A stretch of DNA of 64,000 nucleotides from Saposhnikovia divaricata (lineage: Eukaryota; Streptophyta; Magnoliopsida; Apiales; Apiaceae): NCBI GenBank assembly GCA_036435485.1, contig CM071600.1, positions 60,013,546-60,077,545 on the forward strand, written 5' to 3'. The notes under the pieces were generated by a model. The model had not been told where the DNA came from. It made no database searches and worked only from the letters and a program-made list of their open reading frames with translations. Positions 25,701 to 36,000 of this stretch are shown here, one piece after another. A program made the position numbers and the translations under genes. Every line of letters begins with the position of its first letter. The first letter of the stretch is position 1.

Positions 25701-26255
25701 GGGAAGAGCTAGCCTTCGTTAAGCGAGCCATTTTCAGGATGATTCCTACAAGTAGCAATGTGAGTGTCAAGAGTAAATCGTGCCAAGCACATAAGATAAT
25801 GTCCCTTTAAGAGATTATATGTAAAAGAAACGGTAATCCATACCACATAGGCATTGATTACTTATGTAATCTTACTAATCAGACATACCAAAATCTTTGT
25901 CAGCATTAGTAGCATGAAATATTCCAGAGAAGACAGATCCATCTATCACCTGGATTTCCACATGATGTCCGATAAGACATGTTGACAAATAAACTAGTCT
26001 CTCGTGTGAGGGACTTTCATTTCCTAGCCGTTTGTCGCTACCCAGTACACCTGGTCTGACTAACAGTTAAATGACTAAAATGATACAATTACCCAAAATT
26101 TTACAATACTGATCCATACCTGAAGCTATCAATCTACTGGAATTGGTCTTTCCACTAGCCAACTTACTATCAAACCTAGTTCCAGGTTCTTTATCGCCTC
26201 TTCTACGACCAATACCATTAGCAGACCTGGGTGGTACAGCTTGTTGCATATTCAT
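14664..26255 (-). CDS. CID4: Ataxin-2-like CID3/CID4 protein (LSm-ATX, LsmAD, PAM2)
   Basis: Plant ataxin-2 homologues bind poly(A)-binding protein through PAM2 and act in cytoplasmic mRNA regulation. Coding exons (minus): 26255-26120, 26050-25889, 25745-25609, 23706-23516, 22096-21919, 21804-21571, 21136-21021, 20847-20781, 20666-20633, 16168-15963, 15856-15710, 14914-14816 and 14732-14670. All phases agree, giving 590 residues. The LSm-ATX domain is at about 60-145 (LVYLSTCLIGHHVEIQVIDG ... FGIILKMARLTK), LsmAD at about 210-270 (WDQFEANEMLFGVKS, EREALRIAREIE), and a doubled PAM2 at about 480-502 (STLNPHAK then EFKLNPNAKSFTP, split by an intron). The C-terminus is Pro/Gln/Tyr-rich. After the last exon either GTA TAA is read (stop at 14664) or a further small exon exists; no convincing one was found. 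Intron 11 begins with GC. Confidence 0.93.
15360..15718. repeat. About 179-bp tandem duplication across a CID4 exon-intron boundary
   Basis: Copy A (about 15361-15540) and copy B (about 15541-15718) share GACACAACAT, CTGGTCAATCAG, CTACTTTC.AAAATCTC, ACAGTGTGCAG and CACTTGCCCCAATTGCT. Copy B includes the last bases of CID4 exon 11 and its GC donor (15704-15709). Copy A carries the same exon-end and donor sequence at 15525-15530 as a decoy. A further partial copy (CCTTGCATTAGC) precedes copy A. Confidence 0.88.
16980..17212. mobile_element. Stowaway-type MITE (Tc1/mariner) in CID4 intron 9
   Basis: Terminal inverted repeats CTCCCTCAGTCCC at the left and GGGACGGAAGGAG at the right match the Stowaway end consensus. 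TA duplications lie at 16978-16979 and 17213-17214. Length is 233 bp with no ORF. Internal arms AAGTATAGTTCCATAA and TTATGGAACTATACTT extend the hairpin. Confidence 0.93.
17345..17393. repeat. (TA)n microsatellite
   Basis: Uninterrupted AT/TA run of about 45 bp in CID4 intron 9; a second one lies at 18035-18062. Confidence 0.95.
17445..17870 (+). repeat. Candidate 5' LTR plus primer-binding site of a non-autonomous LTR element
   Basis: 17445-17853 starts TGTTAATTG and ends CTGCAACA (TGTT/AACA ends). Two bases later TGGTATCAAAGCCAC (17856-17870) resembles the initiator tRNA-Met primer site used by many plant LTR elements. No matching 3' LTR was found, so the left boundary rests on the end motif alone. 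The flank 17402-17450 also has ATAAAACAATTAAATTAG twice. Confidence 0.55.
18137..18748 (+). CDS. Unrecognised 203-residue ORF inside the LTR element
   Basis: I do not recognise this protein. It starts about 270 bp after the primer-binding site, where gag would sit. It looks coding: mixed helical composition, charged, few low-complexity runs. It has an internal repeat, EVVKNVESEPEMEHDQIVCE followed by EVVKNVETEPHMQNDEFVCG (about residues 94-142), and then a Lys/Arg-rich helix (QRKMEKYIQERIRRFQNINK). No CCHC knuckle, protease or RT motif is visible. Its last 15 or so residues probably read into a second LTR starting near 18703, so the natural C-terminus may be lost. It may be a gag-like or captured ORF of a non-autonomous element; function unknown. 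Confidence 0.5.
   Translation: MKTPEEIGFEISCAETHRQVLCISLSLSDPYSSDYARLYENWQYYDDLIAHLKYEHKTSLLEQMLRLSKDMSASLERMQKICDSIVSKDLWKSTIPEFKSEPTEVVKNVESEPEMEHDQIVCEVVKNVETEPHMQNDEFVCGEELQDKVDLMQIQRKMEKYIQERIRRFQNINKFSECPDSFHIQVKLIVWSPIIYLTSLEAS
18703..19053 (+). repeat. Candidate LTR of a second element, with short repeats
   Basis: Begins TGTATGGAGTCC and ends CTGCATCA just before TTGGCATCAGAGC (19056-19068), a tRNA-Met-like primer site. It contains four degenerate copies of CTAGGTGTGAGGCCT between 18880 and 18972. No partner LTR was found. It appears to truncate the preceding element. Confidence 0.5.
19081..19313 (+). pseudogene. Truncated gag start of the second LTR element
   Basis: An ATG 13 bp after the primer-binding site opens a frame (MTTRTGRSFRGRLTDAERDQ) with polar, gag-N-terminus-like composition. 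Homology-like sequence ends near 19283, where AT-rich unrelated DNA begins. The rest of the element is absent. Confidence 0.5.
22676..22746. repeat. (CA)n/(TA)n microsatellite
   Basis: ACACACAC runs at 22674-22731 are followed by a TA run to 22746, in CID4 intron 4 (22097-23515). Confidence 0.9.
24336..24467 (-). pseudogene. Unidentified 43-codon coding-like fragment in a CID4 intron
   Basis: Minus-strand frame ending TAA at 24336-24338 reads AETFGFDIQNLEPISMESME and continues with DAVDSVKTFADNIKARQEMF. The composition is unlike the surrounding AT-rich intron, and ATACAG precedes the AACTTGGAG segment like a splice acceptor. I do not recognise the family. It does not fit ataxin-2 and would disrupt the phase of exons 3 and 4. 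It could be an inserted gene fragment or chance. Confidence 0.3.
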
Positions 26256-27156
26256 TCTAAAATCAGCCTCTACTCTGCTGACAAATAACATTTATGACAA
26301 ATAACATATATAAAGCAAAAACATTAAATAACTACCTAAAACTACAGATAGAACAAACATATTCTAGTACATATCCAGGGAGTAAATAAGCTTACTCATA
26401 TTGCTGTAATTGGATTAATGAATGTAAAAAAAAAAAAAACATGCACCTAATTATTTTTTAAGAAATCAATTAGAAAGTAATGTATAGAATCCCAATTCAA
26501 ATACGTGAACTTAACCAGGAAACTGAAAAAAAAATCTGGGAAGAAATATTGATAGCAAGAAATACTTCCAAGATACATAAAAAATACTGGGGATTAGAAT
26601 AAGATTGGTTTATTCATCCTAAATTATCAATAAATTGAACGATAAATGCATTCGCTTATAGGTCCTAATGTACATTATTTCAGCTCTTTAATCATGAGTA
26701 GCTAAGTGTGTCAAGATCATGCAGCAGAAACTTTCAATCAAATTTCTTCTCGTATATTTAAAAAAAGAACAGATTCGCAGAATATACTGCACATTAAAAA
26801 ACGAACTCTCCATACTTAACCCCCACTCCCCCTACAAGATTCCGGTTTCCGCTTCATAGGGGGGTATATTCTTGTAATATAAGCACATAGCATACAGGTT
26901 CTAAATTGGACAGTTAATTAAATTCAATGATTATACCTCACGGCAGAGTTTAAAAAAAATCATATCAACTAACATGCACAAGTAAATAAAGTAATTGCAA
27001 TGTAATCTATTGCATACTAAACATTATTGATTATTGTATGACGAATGCATTTTGTATTATCTAAGCAAAAAAACAAAATAAACAAATCCTGTGATCATCA
27101 AATTATAACAAACAGTTATACATACAAAAAACAAAATAAAAGTAAAGTTAAATTAC

Positions 27157-27172
27157 CTGAGCTGGAGGAGAC

Positions 27173-27231
<59 letters not shown>

Positions 27232-27300
27232 TGAGATGAAAGATGGGGCGAGGAGAAAAGAAACGCAAGTTGTGTAATCTCGGTCTATAGATCGGACCTG
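27157..27300 (-). other. CID4 5' UTR exon with (GA)n tract
   Basis: Minus-strand CTCCAGCTCAG|GTAATT gives a donor at 27156. The matching acceptor is TTTGTCAGCAG at 26275-26280, just before the ATG at 26255. A 52-bp (GA)n microsatellite (27176-27227; CT-rich in the mRNA) lies in the leader. The transcription start was not located; 27300 is approximate. Confidence 0.55.
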
Positions 27301-27487
27301 AGAGAGACCGATATAAGTTAATTTGCCGACCGGAGTTTTTGAGAAACCCGGCCCGGATATTACGGGTATGCTATAACAGTGCGCACTTTTTACGAATAAA
27401 GAACCAAAGTTTAGAGTGAGGTTGTGGTGAGCCCTCCGAGTTTAAAAAACTGCAAATTCTGGCATTGTAAAATTTGGTGTCACCTCC

Positions 27488-28559
27488 TCTTTTACTTTTC
27501 CAATTTTTTTTTTTGTCAAAAAATAAAGAAGTTTCATTCAAAAAAACTTAGCTTACTCAGTTATAATACCACTCAAAGTGGTGTCTGAGGAGGGTAGCTG
27601 TACGCAGACCATGCCCCTATACAATAGGGAGGCTGTTTCCGAAGGACCCCCGGCCATTACAAATACAGAAATACAAATACAGAAAGGAAACCTAATACAA
27701 ACTAAGAAACTCACGCACACGCAGGAGTCGAACCCCTGACCTCCTTCAAAGGAGACCAGTGACTCAACCACTGCACCAACATGTTATTGGCTAAAGAAGT
27801 TTCATTCAATTGAACATAAATATTACAGTCAAGACAAACCCCCGACTGCCGATACAACCAGGTTGGAAAAACAAATAACACACTAAAAACAATTAGCTGA
27901 TTTGTTTCATGATCATTTAGCACACTGAACTGAAAAGTTCTTAAAGCTAAAAACGAAATCGAAGACATCCCGAGCGATCCAGACTGCGCCGACATCCCTG
28001 AAAGCAGCAACATCACAATTGACCTTATCACATAAAAATCATTGTTAGCCCAGCGTTCAGAAGCCTCAATTGCATAAACTAAGGTTAGAAGAACGACACC
28101 CCAGCTATCTACATGTCGGATACCAGCTATAGACATGCCGAAAGTGGGAACCCCCAAATGATGAACAATCCTTGGTTGTGACAGGTGAGCTCTTGCAATA
28201 ATAACCACTGTCCCAGCTTTGATGCAACCTTTCCAGATCCCAAAAAACATCCGCAAAATCATTTTCCACAGATTCAACACCGAACGAAACCAAACATAAC
28301 TAAACAAAAACATATCAAATCACTCCAAAAGGAGAGACAAAACACACACTCCAACGGGAGAGACAAAACACACACTCCAAAGGGAGAGACACACAAATAC
28401 CCAAAAAGTTGGATTTTATTGAAAGGAAATCAACGAAAACGAAAAAATATTAAGTGATTGGGGCTTTCCACCGGATAAAACCTAGTGGAAGCCCCTCGAC
28501 GACTAACTTGAGACAAACAGGCGGCTCTAGAGAATAGGGTTTCTTTTACTTTTCCAATT
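27488..28559 (-). mobile_element. LINE-like retroposon with 18-bp target-site duplication
   Basis: TCTTTTACTTTTCCAATT occurs at 27488-27505 and at 28542-28559. Between them, on the minus strand, the insert ends in TTTTTTGACAAAAAAAAA, a plant LINE-like poly(A) end. It has no recognisable RT or endonuclease, so it is a truncated or non-autonomous copy of about 1.04 kb including a nested SINE. About three 27-bp tandem copies of CACTCCAAAGGGAGAGACAA lie at 28318-28399. The 200-codon minus frame inside it is probably fortuitous. Confidence 0.8.
27542..27792 (-). mobile_element. SINE (tRNA-derived, TS/Au-like) nested in the LINE
   Basis: AAAGAAGTTTCATTCAA flanks it at 27525-27541 and 27793-27809 (17-bp duplication). 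The minus-strand head has a pol III A-box-like GTGGTTGAGTCACTGG and a B box GGGTTCGACTCC near 27725-27770. The body segment GGTCTGCGTAC ... CTACCCTCCTCAGAC resembles the asterid TS SINE. It ends in a short T run, as Au-type SINEs do. Length is about 251 bp. Confidence 0.85.
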
Positions 28560-30564
28560 AGTAGAGTAGAAAATTTGCAAATTTTGGGCAATGAGAGGAT
28601 CTTATAGCGCTAAAATGGATGTTTAAACTAAATTTTAAGTAGGTCATTAAGCGAATTTATAATATATATTTAAATTTGTAAATACAATATTATTATGTGT
28701 AAAATTAAAATTATGCTATAATTAAGTAATAAGAATTTAAACATGAAAAGTTCTTAATTAAAAAAAAATATTTCTAATATTCTTTTATGATTGTTGTCAT
28801 ATTAAAATAAACATTAAAATTTTAAAATTAAAAAAATTAGCAAGTCAACATCATTTTGACCGCTTAGTCCGTTTAACAGGTCGCTTAAACTTTAAAAATG
28901 CTTAATCACCCGCTTAATATGAAATCGAGGCGCTTAATGTCGGAACCCACTTAAAATTTCGTGTACTTTTCGTGTAGACACAAAACAAAATGTTTGAGGT
29001 TCGGTTTTAGGTATGAATACATGAAATGATTTTAGGTCGGTTTCGGTTTTAGCTAGGAGTACATGGAAATACGAAAGTACATGACACGAAAATACACGAA
29101 ACGATACGATTATCAGGCCTATATATTATGAATCGTATGAGAAATATGAATTATCTAGATGGGATTTAACCCTTCAATATTTTAGAAGAGATATTATTGG
29201 CTTCTTGTTTGAGTTAGACTATGAAATGCATGGTCATGCTCAAATGTTGGTTTGAATTTAATAGTCTACTCATCGATCAATAAAATTAAGATTAAATTAT
29301 GAAAAGAATGATACATTTCATGTCCCAAGTTTAACCTATAATATCTGGATTAAATGGATTATATTATAGGGTACATTATTCACGAAAGATTTCATCGAAT
29401 CACCAATTTAATTATTATTACTTGGGTAAAAATGATGTATTACTAGATGGCACTCATTGTATACGATTTTAATTAGATTTTGAAGTCGTTGCCAATATAA
29501 TAATAACCTATAGGATAATAAAAATGCTTATAGGATCTTTTAATTTAAATTCAGACTAAAATTAAGATAAGAGTAATTCAAATTATTTATAATATTATTC
29601 AAGTATGAATTAATTAATTAAATAAAAAAGAAATTCGAATTTACTAATATTAATTCTGAAATTCAGTTAATAACTAATTAAGTAAGACTTAATCCGATTA
29701 TTATTGAGATTTTTGAATTAATGCGTACTCTGAATTTAATTAGAGTTAAAAAAAAATCTCTCTTTATATAGTCTCTCCTTGATTAATTTTCTAAATACAC
29801 GTTTTTTCATAAAATCCTAACCGCTTGAGACACATCTTCTATAAATTTGTTAAAATTTCTTTTTCTTATTCACTTAAAGACTAAAGTTAACGTTCACATT
29901 AAAAAAAATTCTAATATGTCGGGATTATTTTTCTTTTTTTTTAATGAAACTATTCATCAATGAGTATTTCTGTATTCATCCACCACTGTTAACTTACATT
30001 TACTCTGAACAAAAATTTATAACTATTATCGTAATTGTAGTACCGTCAATGTACTCCTAAAATTTATTATTCATGTAAGTACCAGTTTTATTATTTTATC
30101 CGTTTTCAAATATTAATAATTTAAAGCTTTTTAAAAAGAGTGAAAATTTTTAATTATAGATGGAGATTGTTTAATGTTTAAATTCAAAACTATAAACATA
30201 ATATCTCATTCAGTTAAGAAAAAGTACATTATTTTTATTAATAATGATCGGTCTAACAAAAATCGATTTCATATTTTTATCGAGTTTTCATCAATCAAAA
30301 TTTTTAATACAATTATGATCGACATAATTTCATGCTTTGGTTTTTAAATTATCTTGCAAGCTTAATTTTTTATTTATGCATAGAAATAATCTAAATATTG
30401 ACATCAAAAAATATATTATTTTTATTATATTTTTGTTAATATTATAACAAAATTAATAAAACTCAAAATTTAAATCAAGTAATACACTAATCATGAAACT
30501 ATTCTAAGAATCAATATCTTGGAACAAAATCAAAAAAAGAAGAAGGAGATGATATGAATCTAAA

Positions 30565-30646
<82 letters not shown>

Positions 30647-31020
30647 AATTATCACATTTGGGTAACAAATTTAATACCTACTCCATTTAAAAGTAACAAA
30701 TTTTGAATAATGAATTTTTATTTGAATATGAAATACATATTTTTATAAATAGAATTTATGCAATTTATTAATACAATACAAATTATGAGTACAATTAACA
30801 TTATATAAATAATAAATTTTGAGAAAATTTTGGTCTATAATCCATTTTAAATGTGCAATATAAAGAAGAGGTTTTTTGATAAATAAATTGATAAAAGTAA
30901 TTTTTTGCAATTTTACTTTTGTTAAGAAAAACTATTTGCAAATTTGTTATCTTAATTGCAAAAATACCTTTTTTATTGTAAAATAATAATTTCTTAATAT
31001 TAACAAAAAAAAAATACTCC
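28560..31020. other. AT-rich intergenic DNA with long (TA)n tract
   Basis: No ORF with family resemblance was found on either strand. A near-perfect (TA)n run covers about 30570-30644. ACGAAA-rich short repeats occur at 28960-29110. Confidence 0.6.
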
Positions 31021-31029
31021 TGCTCGCCC

Positions 31030-31205
31030 ACGATATCGCCCGACACATCGTGACAAGTCAACTGCCACGTCATCAGGGGTGGACCCAGCTCCCACGTTAA
31101 TAGGGGTGGGACCCATCTGCCACGTCAACTCTCACGTTAGTTGCCACGTCAGCAGGATGGGACCCACCTACCACGTCATCAGGGAGGGACCCACCCTGCT
31201 TCAGT
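31030..31205. promoter_or_regulatory. Cluster of six ACGT motifs and four GGACCCA boxes
   Basis: ACGT cores start at 31067, 31094, 31122, 31134, 31146 and 31173, mostly as CCACGTCA or CCACGTTA, the G/C-box hybrid bound by plant bZIP proteins. They alternate with GGGTGGGACCCA-type boxes. Steps of 27, 28, 12, 12 and 27 bp suggest a decayed minisatellite. The block is strikingly GC-rich in AT-rich DNA. No adjacent complete gene is visible, so a regulatory role is unproven. Confidence 0.5.
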
Positions 31206-31764
31206 TTTTATTCAACCTTTTGCAGCTTTCATGGCTAGTTTGGTCTATTTTATTGAATTCCCATCCCTAAGAATTTTGTTTTCTTCAGCAGCATCAAGAT
31301 AAACTGTAATAAGCATCTGAGAGGAGGAAAGTGGTCTGGTCTATTCTGTACATTTAGAGCCTGTGCAATCCATCTAACTTGAATTTGTAAACAGTTATTA
31401 TTTTAGTTTCATTGTTAAATGTTTAATTGTCAGCATAACAGCATAACATTTACAGGTTCAAAGCTCCTCTGTATTCACCCAAGACCAGTTCCTACCTTTC
31501 TACATATGTTGGTCGTGCTTTCTTAATCAAATTTGTTCTTTTGTGTCCTAGTTTTCTTGTTAGTACGGTTAGTACCATATATAAATACAACAAATTCATT
31601 TAATGTCATGCAAATTTAATTACGGGTTCCTGAGATTGAATTGATCATACTACTCGTGCAGTTGGGAGTGGATTATTTTTCTAATAAGTCATGTCTCAAA
31701 GAATCTCCAAGCTTCAAGAATAGAAAATAGCGACCCCAATTCTGTTCTCCCCATGACCAGTTAG
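31206..31764. other. Gap before IQM fragment
   Basis: No gene recognised. Some stretches look intron-like, with TTTCTTC runs. Confidence 0.4.
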
Positions 31765-32035
31765 TGCGCTTGATGCAGCTACAGTGAAAGTGCAGCAAGT
31801 TTGTAAAAGTTATAGAACTAGTGCAGATTGTGTTGTTGGTGTAGTTGAAGAGCTCTGGTTTGCTCTCTTACTTTCTCTATTTTTTGGAGAAACAATAAAT
31901 TATTATGTTGTATTAATTAAGCAATTTATATAATATTTGTAGGTGGAAAGCCTTAGATTTTTCAGCATTGGAGCGGAGCTCACTATCGTTCTTTAGCATC
32001 AAAAAACCGGAAACTGCTATTTCAAGTGGTGACAG
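31765..32035 (+). pseudogene. Two-exon fragment of an IQM (IQ calmodulin-binding) gene
   Basis: Exon 31765-31857 reads ALDAATVKVQQVCKSYRT, then an ADC.VV..EELW block. Intron 31858-31942 (GT-AG) is followed by exon 31943-32035, reading WKALDFSALERSSLSFFSIK and PETAIS. The order and wording match the IQ-motif start of plant IQM1-6 proteins, and the intron falls within the WWKALDF block in frame. The next conserved part (GLSKDEKAQKLA-type, then the DPRHRYGHNL-type block) was not found downstream, so the gene looks truncated. A short NLRDEFDRLGDSNQAIMEL frame at about 32442-32502 may or may not belong. Confidence 0.55.
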
Positions 32036-32860
32036 GTCAGGGCTAATCTATATATTTCAAAATTGCTTTTAATGTTTGTTTTACTAGACCAAGAATATAT
32101 ACTTGTTTTTTTCTTAATTTTTATTCAGTTTTGTATTGTTTGTTTGTGTTTGCGAGTCGCGAATTATGTTAATTTGTTCCTTCAGTTGTGGTTGATAGTT
32201 TGTTTGGCTGTTACTCTCTATTTAACCGTTGATTATATTGTCAAATGACAAAATGCTTGTGGGTTTGAAATTAAATTCAACTAAGAACTCTTACTACTTA
32301 AAACTGAATCTTCAAAATGCAAAAGTAGGACTCTGTTAAATAGAGAGTAAAAACGCACTCTTTACATTTTGTCGCTGATTCTAAATTTCTTATTTCTTTG
32401 GTTTTTTTTCTTCTTTTGATCAGGTAATTAGCAAGGTAATTTACGTGATGAATTTGACAGGCTAGGAGATTCTAATCAAGCTATCATGGAACTTGGAGCC
32501 AAGGTATGTACTTCATGAAATCCAAGCTACTCAACATGCCTGGTCTCAGGTCTATGTTTTTTAGTCGAGTTTCTGTTTTATGCAAGATTTGGTTGATCCA
32601 GTCATGTAGATGGAATGCTTGCAAAGTTTGTCATTGGTAGTTACTTCAAGTCATAAGCCGAAGGTGCTCATAGGAGACTAGTCACTTGATCCTTTTTCGG
32701 AAGATGCTGAAGCCTTTACCATGATCAATGATCTATGATCCTGAGGTTGTTAATTGTGTTCGAGGACACACCCACATACATATACTTGACTCTAGTATTT
32801 ATTTGACAATATTTTGTTGTAGTATCCCAAAACTTCATACAGTTAATAATACTTGACTGT
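32036..32860. other. Gap between IQM fragment and SIRE element 1
   Basis: No gene recognised apart from the short coding-like frame near 32442-32502. Words such as CTTGACTCTAG and ATTTGACAATA on the plus strand at 32780-32850 vaguely resemble the CTGTCA word family of SIRE element 2. Confidence 0.4.
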
Positions 32861-33025
32861 AGTTTCTCCCCAAAATTGTGAGTAAGACCCTTAGTCACAA
32901 TTTCATGCCTGATAACAAGCCTAACATACATAAAGATAAAACATTGAAAAGTACAGGTATGTAGATTTGATTAAGAACATGAATAGAACTGCAGGGTGAA
33001 CAATCTTACACAATATGATGAAGTA

Positions 33026-36000
33026 CTAGCCATTCTCATTTGATTCCTCCTCCATATGTCTGGCTAGTAGGTCATCATATTCCTTCTGTTTTCTTTCTTT
33101 TTCCTTCCTTGCATTCTCATCCATAGCTCTTATGATTTCTGCCATTGCATCCAGTTCTTCAAGCAGAATTGAGTTCTTGAAATCTTCAAGTACTGGTTTC
33201 AGAATATTGGCAGGATAGTGACTGAGTAGGTTCATTCTTATATTGACACTATCTCCATTTCTTCTCCTATACTTCACCACATAGGGATTGAATTGAACTC
33301 TGCACAATCCTTTTGCCTTTAGCTTTTCTGCTTCAACTTCCAGTCTATCAATTTCCTTCTCCCTTTCTAGCCATTTCTCAAGGCATCCCTTTCTCATTTC
33401 TTCAGCATGATCTCTCTTCATCTTCACAAAATCAATCAACTCCAGCTTCCATACTCTCTCCACTTTGTCCTCAGAGTCCAACAGTGAAATGATTCTCTCT
33501 ATCTCATATAACTTGCCCCAATTTTGACAACCCCCTTGTTTGAATTTCCTTTGTCTCCCATCAGTGTACTTGATCTCAAGGCAGTCATTCATAATTGCAG
33601 CATAGTAGATTCTTTGAGCTCTTAGAAATTGCAGTTGGTCTTCATCAAAATCTTCATCCAGTGGTTGGAGTTTCAATCCTGGAATGATTGTTAGGGCCCT
33701 TGACTTAGATGGCTTCACTCTCCTAGCAGCATGCTTGAATTTAATCCTTTTTACTTGATTGCTTGGCTGAAACTTATGACCCTTGCTTGTGGACCATTGT
33801 AGTACTCCATTAGCAGTTTGCTTTTGGAAACATACAGATGGTTTCTTGATTTGTATCTTCTTCTCTTCTTGAGGTGGTAAAACCGTTGCAGATGCCATAG
33901 ATGTAGATTTAGATAAGTCATTACTAACAGTATTCACCCTAGACTTGGAGTCTTGTGTTGTGGTGAGATTATAGTTAGTAATGCCTAATGCTTGTTATTT
34001 TCCATTCTTCCTCTCATAGACTCTGCCTTGGTCATCATCACCTTTCTTATCCTTGCTGTCCTTTTTCTTCTTCTTGTCTTCATCATCCTTATCACTCCTA
34101 TGATGACTTCTCCTTCCATCACCCTTGTCTTCATCTCTGTCATCCTTATTCCTCCTGTGTTTGGCTATTTCTGGGATTTCACCAGTTGCAATGAATGTTC
34201 TGAGAATATGCAATGCCTCTACTTCTTCAGCAGTTCTTGTCCCCTTCTTCTTTTGCAATAGATCAATGATGGCAATAATGAGTCTGTGATTTCGAGAAGT
34301 GAGATCATTGGGAATGACCAATTTTTTAATCTCTTCAACTCTGGTGCCAGACTGATAGATGATTGTCCATGGCTTCTTAATCGCTTCTGGCAGCCTTGAA
34401 GGTTGGCCATTCCTCAAGTCATCATACAGACTCTTATTGTTTTCATTTGCATTCCTCTTCTCTATGAGCTCGATCAACACATCTATCTCTGAGTGTTTTA
34501 AGGCTTGTAGAGTTTTGTAAGTTAGATGCCATATTCTGGATTTTGCTACCATCATTACTTCCTTGAGCTATCAGCTTTTCTAGGTATCACAGTGAAGTAA
34601 TCGATCTGATCCTTCAAGCTCCTTAGGTACAATTGAGTGTCACCAGCCTGTTCTCTTGAGACTTTCAGAAACTCCAAGAATGCGTCATCATGATAATCAT
34701 TAGAGTTTGCAATTTCTTGTAGCTTGGCCTCAGTAAGCACCTTTACTTCTACAGGCTTGGCACTTTTAGGTATGGAGAATGGAGGTTTATCAGATGGCAT
34801 ACTCCCTGCAACCACTGTGGTGGTGATGGATTACTTTTGGCCACTGGGAGTAGTGATGTGCACAGTTGGTAGAGTAACAACTGGCAGTGAGGATAGAGGA
34901 TCATCAACTTTGCCTTTCCCTTTTCCTGGAACATGGGTTATAGATTTTGAACTCCTTTGATGACCATCCTCATTTATTGTAATACCTTTCTCCTTGGGTT
35001 TCTCCTTTCTAGGCTTCTCCTCTTTTGACTCCCCTTTAGGCTTTGAGTCCCCTAGGTTTCTCTCCTCCTCCTTAGGCTTGGTGTCAGGCACTGAGGCTTT
35101 AGTAGGGGCCCTTGGGTTGGAAGAGGTGAGATTGGCAGATTCATCTGGAAGAGGGAGACCCATATGCTTCATCATGGGAGACAGCATCAATTGTTAATGC
35201 AGAAGAACATCAGCTGTGGTGGTGGCTTGAGTGTTCAACTGCTCAGTGAGAGTTGCAACTTGGTCTGTCAGATGAGCATTGGACTGTTTGAGAGAGACCA
35301 CCTCCTGTTCAAGAGTTTCCACCTTTGTGAACAACTTAGTGGCTTTAAAACCTGATAGTGATTGATCTTTCAGTCTCTCCACTTCAAACTTGGTCATCTC
35401 ATGCACAGGGACTTCAGTCACCAACCTATCTCCATATTGATTTTTAAACAGAGTCCTCAGCATGGCATTGGCATCTGTTGTCTGATCTGATCTGATAGAG
35501 CTTGAAATTTATGCCCCAGACTTGTGACAGCATCTTTTAGTATAGCTAGACCATTATCCATCTTGGTGCAGGTGGAGTTGCAGTATTTGACATCCTTGAA
35601 AACACTGTCCAACTGAGGGAATTTTGCATCAAAAGCTCTCTTGATTTCTTCCACTATAGTGGCTGTTTTATCACATACATGGTTGACCTCAGTTTTAACT
35701 CCCTTCCCAAGATAGTGTGCAGCCTTGAGGAATCCCTTGTAAGAATCATTGATAGCCTCATACACTTCACCAGGAGTAAGAGATTTGGCATTAGAACCCA
35801 GTGAAGTGATGTACTCCTCCCTTAGATATTGAAGAGCATCATTGAGAGTAATATCATATTTTCCTTGCAACCAGGCATCTACATTGCCATCTCTCTCAGC
35901 ATCATTTATTATCTTTGCCTTTTGCATCTCCACATCATCTCTGTGGCATAGGAGAATAGCTTCATAGTCTGGATCAGGCATGTCTGTAGTGAGAAGGTGT

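Noticed and set aside
27725..27780. A tRNA gene
   Set aside because: A and B boxes are present, but there is no cloverleaf or anticodon arm; it is the head of a SINE with target-site duplications.
27711..28313. 200-codon minus-strand ORF across the LINE/SINE junction
   Set aside because: It reads from LINE sequence into the nested SINE, so it cannot be an ancestral gene; no family resemblance.
30570..30644. Replication origin or matrix attachment site at the long (TA)n tract
   Set aside because: A simple microsatellite; nothing in the sequence supports a specific function.
31079..31270. 63-codon plus-strand ORF
   Set aside because: It arises from the ACGT/GGACCCA repeat block and ends in unrelated DNA; no protein resemblance.
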